A stretch of 7,397 nucleotides of DNA, from the NCBI GenBank assembly GCA_017411905.1, contig JAFQPB010000011.1, forward strand, positions 1 through 7,397, given 5' to 3'. Position 1 is the stretch's first letter; every line of letters begins with the position of its first letter. This document shows positions 1 through 6,183 of this stretch, one piece after another. Origin of the DNA: Oscillospiraceae bacterium. Lineage in GTDB: Bacteria > Bacillota_A > Clostridia > Oscillospirales > Oscillospiraceae. Both the position numbers and the translations under genes were made by a program. Under the pieces are notes generated by a model. That model searched no databases. It saw only the letters and a program-made list of their open reading frames with translations, and was not told where the DNA came from.

Positions 1-305
1 CCCTCGGTAATGGCTGGGTACAAACCGTCCTCCGTTGCACCGCTGCACTCGGTAACACCGAAGGCGGTTGGAATGGAGGGGCCAGTAATATCTGCATCCA
101 AAATACCAACACGGTGACCCTTTTTCGCCATTGCAACAGCCAAGGACGAAGTGACCGTGCTTTTACCCACACCACCCTTGCCGGAAACAACGGCAATTAC
201 TTTTTTCACGCTTGCTTTTTCGTTTAATTTCGCAAGCAGGCTCTCCGCCTTGCGGTCTTTGCAATCGCTGCCGCAGGAAGAGCAATTTCCACTACAAGAA
301 CCCAT
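1..305 (-). CDS. mrp: Mrp/NBP35-family iron-sulfur cluster carrier ATPase (N-terminal 101 residues, cut by window edge)
   Basis: This is the 5' end of a gene for a P-loop ATPase of the Mrp/ApbC/NBP35 family, cytosolic proteins that bind a bridging Fe-S cluster and pass it to apo-proteins. The start is ATG at 305-303, with AAAGGAG nine bases upstream. The visible 101 residues open with a cysteine-rich tail (C4, C8, C11, C15). Next comes a deviant Walker A, SGKGGVGKST at residues 41-50, with the first lysine (K43) typical of the MinD/Mrp class. The family-typical DADITGPSIP follows at 70-79. The cluster-scaffold CxxC expected near the C-terminus lies outside the window. It follows the ABC-F gene on the same strand after a 124-base gap and may be transcribed separately. 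MinD/ParA relatives are less likely because the GPSxP segment is Mrp-specific. The family call is firm; the client proteins are unknown. Confidence 0.93.
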   Translation of the reverse strand, partial: MGSCSGNCSSCGSDCKDRKAESLLAKLNEKASVKKVIAVVSGKGGVGKSTVTSSLAVAMAKKGHRVGILDADITGPSIPTAFGVTECSGATEDGLYPAITE

Positions 306-314
306 ATAAATACA

Positions 315-321
315 CTCCTTT
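315..321 (-). promoter_or_regulatory. Ribosome binding site of mrp
   Basis: Minus-strand AAAGGAG, nine bases before the ATG at 305-303. It fixes the start of the Mrp-type gene, so that the four-cysteine tail belongs to the protein. Confidence 0.85.
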
Positions 322-323
322 GA

Positions 324-344
324 GAATTACAAATTACAAATTAT
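324..344. repeat. Three tandem copies of a 7-base AT-rich unit
   Basis: On the plus strand GAATTAC, AAATTAC and AAATTAT follow each other without a gap (324-330, 331-337, 338-344). Each copy differs from the next by one base at most. The tract sits between the palindromic element and the mrp ribosome binding site and may be one end of the same interspersed element. It contains a minus-strand TATAAT (340-345), but no matching -35 box lies at normal spacing, so I do not call a promoter. Confidence 0.6.
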
Positions 345-360
345 AAATGCCATCAAGCCA

Positions 361-410
361 TCGTAGGGGACGGGTCTCTGTCCCGCGGGAGGCGAAACGC
401 CTCCCCTACA
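361..410. repeat. Palindromic intergenic element (possible interspersed repeat)
   Basis: A 50-base G+C-rich stretch made almost entirely of inverted repeats. The outer arms are GTAGGGGA (363-370) and TCCCCTAC (402-409). Inside are a perfect hairpin, GGGAGGCG/AAA/CGCCTCCC (387-405), a GGGAC/GTCCC pair (367-371 and 380-384) and the self-complementary CCCGCGGG (382-389). The arms share bases, so the folds exclude each other. It lies just past the ABC-F stop codon, yet neither strand shows the run of T residues expected of an intrinsic terminator. I recall similar palindromes as dispersed intergenic repeats in Oscillospiraceae-like genomes; that identity is inferred, as only one copy is in the window. 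Confidence 0.6.
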
Positions 411-429
411 AGGGGTCTTGCTTCTTTTG

Positions 430-2295
430 TTAGCTTTGGGCTTCTTCCCATTGCTCCATCAGGTCTAAAAGGACGGCTTCTGCCGCTTCTTTTTCCTCAT
501 AAAGCTGAGATAGTGCCTGATAATCTGCGCCGGAATTTTCGATCTTTTCATCCAGCTCTGCGATCAGGGTCTCCTGCTTTTCGATCTCACGTTCCAAGCG
601 GCGGATAAGCTTATCCAGCTCCTTGGTACCGCCTTTTATTTTTTCTTTTTTCTCCTTGGTTACTGCTGCAGGATTGGTGGGCTTTGCTATCGCCTCATGC
701 TCCAAAATAGAGCGGTATTTGGCATAGCCACAAAGATAATCCTTAATAGTACCATCCTCCAAAACCCATATCCGCTCGGCAAATTTTTCAATAAAATACC
801 GGTCGTGGGACACAAAGAGCAGTACGCCCTCAAATTCCTCGATGGCCGCTTCTACCCATTCCCGCGATGCTATATCCAAGTGGTTGGTAGGCTCGTCCAG
901 CACCAGCATATTGATCTTCTCGTCCATCAGCATACACAGACGCAGACGGGACTGCTCACCACCGGAGAGGTCCCCTACCTTCTTAAACACATTCTCGCCT
1001 TGAAACAGAAATGCGCCCAGTCGGTCACGGGCAGATTGTGGTGTACAGTTGCGCTCATAGAGCATCGTGTCATAAAGTGTCCGCTCAGGATGGGCAAAGT
1101 GAATGATCTGGGGCAGATACCCCCATTTTACTGTCGGACCAAATTTCAGTTTGCCCTTAACAGCTTCTTCCCCAAGTAAGCATTTTAAGAATGTAGTCTT
1201 TCCGGTGCCGTTATCACCTAAAATAGCGATTCTCTCACCGCCGCCTACACGAAGCTCCACATTGTCAAAAAGCACCCGGTCACCGAAGGCTTTGCTTAGT
1301 CCCTTGGTTTCGAAAACCAAATCCCCGACAAATTCCTTTTCGCCAAAGGAAGCCTTCATAGTCTTTTCTGTTTTCGGCTTTTCGGTCTTTTTAATGCGCT
1401 CCATACGGTGCTGAATGGACATTGCCCGGCGGTAAAGGGTACGGTTATTGATGCCCCAACCCTTCATTCGTTCCACAGTATAGCCCAATTGCTTCAGCTT
1501 TGCCTGCTCCTGCTCGTATTGCTTTAATTGCAGGTTAAAGCGGTTTTGCTTTTCCTCCATATAGAAAGAGTAATTACCGGAGTAAAACTCTGTATGGCCG
1601 TCCACGATCTCAATGACCCGTTCCGCCACCCGGTCTAAAAAGTACCGGTCATGGGAAATGGCCAGAACAGTGCCCTTAAAGCTCTTGATATAGCTCTCCA
1701 GCCACTCAACGCTCCTAAGGTCTAAGTGGTTGGTAGGCTCATCTAAGAGTAAAATATCCGTTTTTTCGAGAATTAGTCGGGCAAGGTTCATCCTCGTCCG
1801 CTCACCACCGGAAAGGCTGGCAAAAAGCTGACCGCGCTGCGCCTTGGTAATGCCAAGACCGTTACAAACCTTGTCCAAGTCCACTTCCATATCGTAGCCG
1901 CCACCGGAGAGAAAACGGTTTTCCAGCGTGTCATACTCTGCCATCAGAGCGGCAGAGTGGTCGCAGGCCATCTGCTCTGTGAGTCTTTCCATCTTCTCCC
2001 GAATCCGCAGCAGCGACCCATAGGCAGAACGCAGTACATCCTCCACCGTAAAGCCCTCAGGGAATTTGGGGATTTGGGAAATAAGACCCAGTTTCTTATC
2101 GGGATTTACATAGACAGAGCCATCGTCATAGTCCATTTCCCCGGTGAGGATCTTAAAGAGCGTGGTTTTACCGCAGCCATTACGGCCTAAGATAGCTACC
2201 CGCTCCCCTGCTTGAATCTCAAAGCTGAGATCCTCCAAAAGATTTTCTCCGATAACGAAGAACTTTGTTAAGTTTTTTACCTGTATATCAATCAT
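430..2295 (-). CDS. ABC-F family ATPase, YdiF/Uup-like, with C-terminal coiled coil
   Basis: A soluble 621-residue protein with two ABC ATPase domains and no membrane segments. This is the architecture of ABC-F proteins, which bind near the ribosomal E site and act in translation or, in some lineages, in antibiotic resistance. Domain 1 has Walker A GRNGCGKTT (37-45), signature LSGGE (161-165), Walker B ending DEPTNHLD (185-192) and switch SHD (214-216). A charged interdomain linker spans about 236-320, where ABC-F proteins carry the P-site tRNA interaction motif. Domain 2 has GDNGTGKTT (360-368), LSGGEQ (443-448), DEPTNHLD (467-474) and SHD (496-498). Residues about 547-619 form a lysine/glutamate-rich coiled coil, as in Bacillus YdiF and Uup. 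All catalytic motifs are intact. The ATG start overlaps the rnmV stop by 8 bases, and no good ribosome binding site precedes it, so translation is probably coupled. The housekeeping subtype is more likely than resistance, but this is not settled by sequence reading alone. Confidence 0.95.
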   Translation of the reverse strand: MIDIQVKNLTKFFVIGENLLEDLSFEIQAGERVAILGRNGCGKTTLFKILTGEMDYDDGSVYVNPDKKLGLISQIPKFPEGFTVEDVLRSAYGSLLRIREKMERLTEQMACDHSAALMAEYDTLENRFLSGGGYDMEVDLDKVCNGLGITKAQRGQLFASLSGGERTRMNLARLILEKTDILLLDEPTNHLDLRSVEWLESYIKSFKGTVLAISHDRYFLDRVAERVIEIVDGHTEFYSGNYSFYMEEKQNRFNLQLKQYEQEQAKLKQLGYTVERMKGWGINNRTLYRRAMSIQHRMERIKKTEKPKTEKTMKASFGEKEFVGDLVFETKGLSKAFGDRVLFDNVELRVGGGERIAILGDNGTGKTTFLKCLLGEEAVKGKLKFGPTVKWGYLPQIIHFAHPERTLYDTMLYERNCTPQSARDRLGAFLFQGENVFKKVGDLSGGEQSRLRLCMLMDEKINMLVLDEPTNHLDIASREWVEAAIEEFEGVLLFVSHDRYFIEKFAERIWVLEDGTIKDYLCGYAKYRSILEHEAIAKPTNPAAVTKEKKEKIKGGTKELDKLIRRLEREIEKQETLIAELDEKIENSGADYQALSQLYEEKEAAEAVLLDLMEQWEEAQS

Positions 2296-2872
2296 TTTTC
2301 ATCAGCTCATATAGTTCTTCTTTTGTATAAAGCAGGTTTATAGCCTGCAGCATTGCATTTGCGCTCATATGCGCCGGAAGGTTTAGCTTATGGAGCAGTT
2401 TCTTTCGCAAAAAGCTGCTGTCCTTTCCGCCGGAAAGTCCCATTTCCATCATATCCTGCTTGGTGATTTCCTTTTCATCCGTCACCGCACCATCCTCGAA
2501 GGTGGCACCTGCGCGGCGGAGGGCATCTAAAATGATTTCCGGTGTCATTCCCTCTACGCCCAGCTTTCCCTCTTTTCCGGGGGCAGCTTTCCGTTTTTCC
2601 TTGCCATAAATGTCGGGAATGTAGGCGTGCTTCAGATGTGCCGACGGGATCGCGCCTTTCAAGAAATTGCGGATAACAAAGCCTGCGCCATCGCTGTCTG
2701 TAAAAACGATAAGACCGCGCTTTTTCGCCACTTCACGCAAAAGTGCCAGCATTTCCCTATCCCTATGGATCTGAAAACCACCGGTTTCAAGGATGGGGGC
2801 ATCTACAATTTGGGAGAGGGTATTTTTATCATATCGCCCCTCGACGACGATCGCTTCCCGGATACTAACCAT
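2288..2872 (-). CDS. rnmV: Ribonuclease M5 (5S rRNA maturation, Toprim domain)
   Basis: A 194-residue protein, the usual size for RNase M5, which cleaves both sides of the 5S rRNA precursor in low-G+C Gram-positives. The N-terminal Toprim domain shows the catalytic glutamate in IVVEGRYDK (E11) and the DxD in FTDSDGAG (D59, D61). GKLGVEG (102-108) is characteristic of the M5 family, and a helical C-terminal part follows. I chose ATG 2872-2870 because GGGAGG lies six bases upstream and the protein then begins MVSIREAIVVEG as its relatives do. A start at 2929 would add 19 cysteine- and tryptophan-rich residues that are only holA read in another frame. It overlaps holA and the ABC-F gene by 8 bases each. 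In Bacillus this gene sits beside rsmA/ksgA; here it lies between holA and an ABC-F gene. Confidence 0.94.
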   Translation of the reverse strand: MVSIREAIVVEGRYDKNTLSQIVDAPILETGGFQIHRDREMLALLREVAKKRGLIVFTDSDGAGFVIRNFLKGAIPSAHLKHAYIPDIYGKEKRKAAPGKEGKLGVEGMTPEIILDALRRAGATFEDGAVTDEKEITKQDMMEMGLSGGKDSSFLRKKLLHKLNLPAHMSANAMLQAINLLYTKEELYELMKND

Positions 2873-3914
2873 TTCGTGCCTCCCGGGATATCTCCAAAAG
2901 CAGCACCTCCAGCAACCGTTTGGGGTCATCGGAGGAGGTTTTCATCTTGCGGTCTGTTTCCACGATCCGCGCAGCCGTCTTTTCCAAAAATCCGGGAGAC
3001 AGCCGGCTTGCCGACTGCATCGTTTTTCTTGCCGCCCAGTCACTCATCCGGTAAAGCGGCATCAGCTCGGTGTAAGGTCTTCCACCGTCCTGCAGTACCC
3101 GGGCAGTACTGAGCCTGCGGAAATGGGCACCAATCGTGCCGAGGATAGAGATCGGCTCCTCCTGCATTTTCAGAACCTGTTCTAACTTTTGCAGTGCTTT
3201 CCCCGGCTCACCGGCAGAAAGCTGCTCAGAAATCTCGTAAATAATCGCATCCAGTGCCGGCTCGACCACTGCGTCAATGTCACTTTTTGTGATCTCCTCT
3301 GCACCGGAATAAGCGCAGACCTTACCGATCTCACCGGCAAGCGTCGTCATCGTACCGTCGGTGATTTCGATGAGATAGCTGCAGAGGATTGGTGTGATCC
3401 GCTTTCCGGCGGCCGCAAAATGCCGTCCGATCCAAGGAATCAGATCCCGGGCTTCCTGCTTGGGAAATTCGACAATTTCTGCATTTTGTTTCATTATATC
3501 GCAAAGTTTTTTATATCTGCCATCCAGTTTCCATTCTACCGTTTCATAGGTAAAGATCAGAGTGCAGTACACAGGAATGTCAGAAAGCAGTTCACTAAGG
3601 CGGGTGCGGTCATCTTCATTCAGCTTCCAGATGTCCACGTCATCCACCACGGTAAGGGTATACTCGGCCATCATCGGCACAGCCTCCACACCCTCGATGA
3701 GATCCTGCATCGTAAAGGTTTCTCCGGTGAGTTTCCGGTAATTGAAGCTCTCTGTGATCTCATCGGTGCGCAAAGTACGAATCTGCTCTAAATAATGGGT
3801 TTTCAGAAAGGTCTCCTCACCAAAGAAAACATACAGATTACCAACCGTTTTCTCCCGGATGTCTTTTTTCAGTTTTTGCAAACTGTCGCCGTTGGAAGTT
3901 TCCTTTTTTGCCAA
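2865..3914 (-). CDS. holA: DNA polymerase III delta subunit (clamp-loader)
   Basis: The delta subunit opens the beta sliding clamp as part of the clamp-loader complex during replication. The N-terminal part shows the family's opening pattern, LKKDIREKTVGNLYVFFGEE followed by the xxLKTHYLEQI helix. The middle is an AAA+-like fold without a functional Walker A, as expected for delta. The helical C-terminal collar domain includes QMEEPISILGTIGAHFRRL-like residues near positions 250-270 (the sequence reads KMQEEPISILGTIGAHFRRL). At about 349 residues it has normal length. The frame extends to GTG 3923-3921, which would overlap the comEC stop as GTGA, but then the AGGGGG would abut the start codon with no spacing. 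TTG 3914-3912 has AGGGGGTGA at proper distance, so I prefer it; the difference is three residues. It ends inside rnmV with an 8-base overlap. The comEC-holA neighbourhood is common in Firmicutes. Confidence 0.93.
   Translation of the reverse strand: MAKKETSNGDSLQKLKKDIREKTVGNLYVFFGEETFLKTHYLEQIRTLRTDEITESFNYRKLTGETFTMQDLIEGVEAVPMMAEYTLTVVDDVDIWKLNEDDRTRLSELLSDIPVYCTLIFTYETVEWKLDGRYKKLCDIMKQNAEIVEFPKQEARDLIPWIGRHFAAAGKRITPILCSYLIEITDGTMTTLAGEIGKVCAYSGAEEITKSDIDAVVEPALDAIIYEISEQLSAGEPGKALQKLEQVLKMQEEPISILGTIGAHFRRLSTARVLQDGGRPYTELMPLYRMSDWAARKTMQSASRLSPGFLEKTAARIVETDRKMKTSSDDPKRLLEVLLLEISREARNG
2879..2884 (-). promoter_or_regulatory. Ribosome binding site of rnmV, within the 3' end of holA
   Basis: Minus-strand GGGAGG six bases before the ATG at 2872-2870. 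It supports the 194-residue product over the upstream in-frame ATG at 2929. Confidence 0.75.
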
Positions 3915-3919
3915 GCCTT

Positions 3920-3928
3920 TCACCCCCT
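3920..3928 (-). promoter_or_regulatory. Ribosome binding site of holA overlapping the comEC stop codon
   Basis: Minus-strand AGGGGGTGA differs by one base from the ideal AGGAGGTGA complement of the 16S rRNA tail. Its last three bases are the comEC stop codon TGA. The AGGGGG core lies eight bases before TTG 3914-3912 but directly against GTG 3923-3921, which favours the TTG as the holA start. Confidence 0.65.
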
Positions 3929-6133
3929 GATAATGATCGTTCCGTGCTTATCTGTCCGCAAAATGCGGCAGCCAAAGAAATTAAGTCTCTCCAATGCATC
4001 TGCGCTGGGATGCCCATATGCATTATTCTTGCCAACAGAGATAATTGCCGTTTCCGGCTTCGTCTTTTGAAGCAGCGGCAGTCCCGTTGCATATGCAGAG
4101 CCGTGGTGTCCAATCACCAGCGCATCCACCCGAGAAAGGGAAAAATCCTCCAAAAGATCCGCTTCTCCCCCGGTATCTCTGTCGCCCATAATGAGTATAT
4201 CATAATCTGCCGCCTGAAACAAGATGCAGATGCTGTCTGCATTGCCGTCTTTATCGATCTTTCCGGGTATGGCCGTAATTTGGCCAACCCCTACAGGTAA
4301 TTGTGTCATTTCATTCACGCAGGAGACCTTTTGATCCTTCGGCAATTCAACAGGTACTTCACCGTTTATTACCGGAAGATATAGATTCTCTACTGAAATT
4401 CGTTTTAGAAAATAGGAAAGGGCACCTATGTGATCTCTGTCACAGTGGGTCAGTATCACGCCGTCAATTCGCCTTATTCCCTGACTAAGCAGATGGGAAA
4501 CTGCAATTTCGGCGGTCTCCTTCTCGCTGCTGCCGCCGCAGTCCACCATATAGGTCTCTCCCCTGCTTTGCAGTAGGATGCACTGACCCTGTCCCACATC
4601 CAGTACCGTAATTCGGTAGTCATCCAAGCGCGGCTCAATGTAAGAGAAAGTCACCGCTGCTAATAACAGTACAGCCATAGATGCTGCCGCAATACCGTGA
4701 TGTTTCCTTCCCCGGAACCAAAACACGGCAAAAACAGCATAGCACGTAATAAGCCACGCCGCTATATAAGGCGATGCGGTATAGACTGCCGCTAAGGGAA
4801 TGTGTTGCAGTAAATCTGCCACAAAGAGCACATAGCAAATGAGCAGTGAACATACATAGGCTACTGCCCCACCCAAGGGCAGCCACAGAAATGATAGTAT
4901 CAGCGCAAGCACAATGCCATAGAAAATAAAGGATACCGCCCAAAGGGTCAGCAAATTGGCAAAAACGCCAATAATACTGATGTTGCCGAAATACAGCGCA
5001 CAAAGGGGTGCAGTAATAATCATCGTGCTGACAGAAACTGAGACCACACTCAGCACAGCACGAATCGTCTTTGCCTTTCGGGTAACACCCGGAATCTTCT
5101 TACGGATGTAGTTTTGGAGCCGAGGTACAAACAGAAAAATTCCCAAAACACAGCCACAAGAGAGCTGAAAGCTGGCAGAGGTAACCGAAAAAGGACTAAT
5201 CAGCAGGATAACAATTACCGATACGGCCAATGCCGACGGTGGGTCATACTCCCGCCGCAGCAGCATAGCAAGAATCATTACTATCTGCATAACCGTAGCG
5301 CGGAGAATGGACGGTGACAATCCAGCCACAAAGGCAAAAAGGATCAGTATCGGGATTCCTAAAAGGGCAGTAATAGCCCGCATTTTACCGGACAGGAGAT
5401 AGATAAGAGAAAATAGAATCGATACGTGCAGCCCCGATGTGGCAACGATATGGCGGATACCGGTAGTTTTCATTGCGATATCCTGCTCATAGCTTAAATC
5501 CGTAGTATCTCCCAAAAGCAACGCCTTGGCAAAAGCGTCTGTATCTTCCGGGAATATCTTCTCTAAGCGATTCAAAATACTTTGACGAAGACGTTGGGGA
5601 AAGAAGCGCAGCTCTTCACCGCTGCCAAGAAAAATATCCATCTCTCCCCTGCTATAACCAATGAAATAAATCCCGTTGCTCTCCAGATACGGTGTTTCCT
5701 TGCTGCCGCCGGACATAGTAAGCCGAAGCTGAAATTTCCCTTCCAGCCGATCACCGGGTTTCAGGTCAACGATTCGGTCACAGTAAATAACGATGTCATA
5801 TGTCTTATCCGCGAGTTCAAATTCGCCCTCGACCCGGAGGCCGTAATCCGTTTGGGTACTATAATCCGTAACCGTAATTACCAGCGGCTGCACCGTTTCA
5901 TCATAGGCTTTTATATCCCTTAAATAATAACTGCCGTTAGCGTAGGTATACAACACGCCGATCATCAGTCCAAGACAGGCAAGTGCGATCTTCTGCTTGC
6001 GAAAGACAATGCAAAGGATGCCGGCCACCACCGCCAAAGCGACAGCAGGCAGCAAATGCGTATCAGGAAAAGTATAGGCCACAAGGGCGCAGCCACCGCA
6101 AAAACCTACGGCTATCCATACCAGCTTTCGCAT
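3920..6133 (-). CDS. comEC: ComEC/Rec2 DNA-uptake channel protein with metallo-beta-lactamase domain
   Basis: ComEC forms the inner-membrane channel that imports single-stranded DNA during natural transformation. The 737 residues are full length for the family. Residues 1-66 hold about three hydrophobic segments. A soluble OB-fold region (DUF4131 type) follows at about 70-180. The Competence domain spans roughly 200-475, with the family landmarks ALLLGD (204-209) and GIRHIVATSGLHVS (225-238) and many membrane helices. After a last hydrophobic stretch (479-498) comes the metallo-beta-lactamase-like domain: LDVGQGQ (511-517), DCGG (531-534), THCDRDHIG with H563, D565, D567 and H568, GDRD (650-653), GHHGS (675-679) and GHPS (707-710). 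The metal-binding set looks complete, so the proposed nuclease role of this domain is possible. The ATG has AAGGAG six bases upstream. It lies 50 bases after alaS and runs into holA. No other competence genes are visible here, so transformability cannot be judged. Confidence 0.96.
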   Translation of the reverse strand: MRKLVWIAVGFCGGCALVAYTFPDTHLLPAVALAVVAGILCIVFRKQKIALACLGLMIGVLYTYANGSYYLRDIKAYDETVQPLVITVTDYSTQTDYGLRVEGEFELADKTYDIVIYCDRIVDLKPGDRLEGKFQLRLTMSGGSKETPYLESNGIYFIGYSRGEMDIFLGSGEELRFFPQRLRQSILNRLEKIFPEDTDAFAKALLLGDTTDLSYEQDIAMKTTGIRHIVATSGLHVSILFSLIYLLSGKMRAITALLGIPILILFAFVAGLSPSILRATVMQIVMILAMLLRREYDPPSALAVSVIVILLISPFSVTSASFQLSCGCVLGIFLFVPRLQNYIRKKIPGVTRKAKTIRAVLSVVSVSVSTMIITAPLCALYFGNISIIGVFANLLTLWAVSFIFYGIVLALILSFLWLPLGGAVAYVCSLLICYVLFVADLLQHIPLAAVYTASPYIAAWLITCYAVFAVFWFRGRKHHGIAAASMAVLLLAAVTFSYIEPRLDDYRITVLDVGQGQCILLQSRGETYMVDCGGSSEKETAEIAVSHLLSQGIRRIDGVILTHCDRDHIGALSYFLKRISVENLYLPVINGEVPVELPKDQKVSCVNEMTQLPVGVGQITAIPGKIDKDGNADSICILFQAADYDILIMGDRDTGGEADLLEDFSLSRVDALVIGHHGSAYATGLPLLQKTKPETAIISVGKNNAYGHPSADALERLNFFGCRILRTDKHGTIIIRG

Positions 6134-6139
6134 AACATA

Positions 6140-6145
6140 CTCCTT
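6140..6145 (-). promoter_or_regulatory. Ribosome binding site of comEC
   Basis: Minus-strand AAGGAG six bases before ATG 6133-6131. It begins only six bases after the foot of the hairpin at 6152-6179, close enough for that stem to influence ribosome loading. Confidence 0.85.
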
Positions 6146-6151
6146 AGTATA

Positions 6152-6179
6152 ATGGGGTGCGTGTAATAACGCACCCCAT
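6152..6179 (-). terminator. Perfect 11-bp hairpin between alaS and comEC; weak terminator or leader structure
   Basis: ATGGGGTGCGT (6152-6162) and ACGCACCCCAT (6169-6179) are exact reverse complements around a 6-base loop. On the minus strand the stem starts four bases after the alaS stop codon. It is followed by TATACTAAGGAG rather than a run of T residues, so it is not a canonical intrinsic terminator. It could be a leaky terminator, an mRNA 3'-end stabiliser for alaS, or a structure tuning comEC expression. The stem is clear; its role is not. Confidence 0.55.
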
Positions 6180-6183
6180 CCGA

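Noticed and set aside
324..344. Short tandem repeats as a CRISPR remnant or iteron origin
   Set aside because: Units are only 7 bases with no spacers, there are just three copies, and no cas or replication-initiator gene is nearby.
340..345. Minus-strand TATAAT as a -10 box for mrp
   Set aside because: No -35 hexamer at 16-18 bases (that position reads CCCTAC), the TTGATG at 351-356 is only five bases away, and there is no extended -10. The hexamer is likely a by-product of the AT-rich repeats.
878..1740. 17-base exact direct repeat (878-894 and 1724-1740) inside the ABC-F gene
   Set aside because: Both copies encode the DEPTNHLD Walker B region of the two duplicated ATPase domains, so the identity is ordinary domain paralogy.
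2873..2929. 19-residue N-terminal extension of RNase M5
   Set aside because: It is fully inside holA, rich in Trp and Cys unlike the family, and the downstream ATG has the better ribosome binding site and the family-typical N-terminus.
3189..3791. 200-codon open frame on the plus strand opposite holA, and other plus-strand frames opposite the ABC-F, rnmV, comEC and alaS genes
   Set aside because: They lie wholly antisense to well-identified genes, their translations show no recognisable family, and none has a convincing ribosome binding site. They are coding shadows.
4635..5003. Minus-strand 122-codon open frame inside comEC in another frame
   Set aside because: It is nested within the intact comEC membrane-domain coding sequence and its translation is an alternate-frame reading without domain signs; the same holds for 3838-4113, 5572-5754 and 6705-6920.
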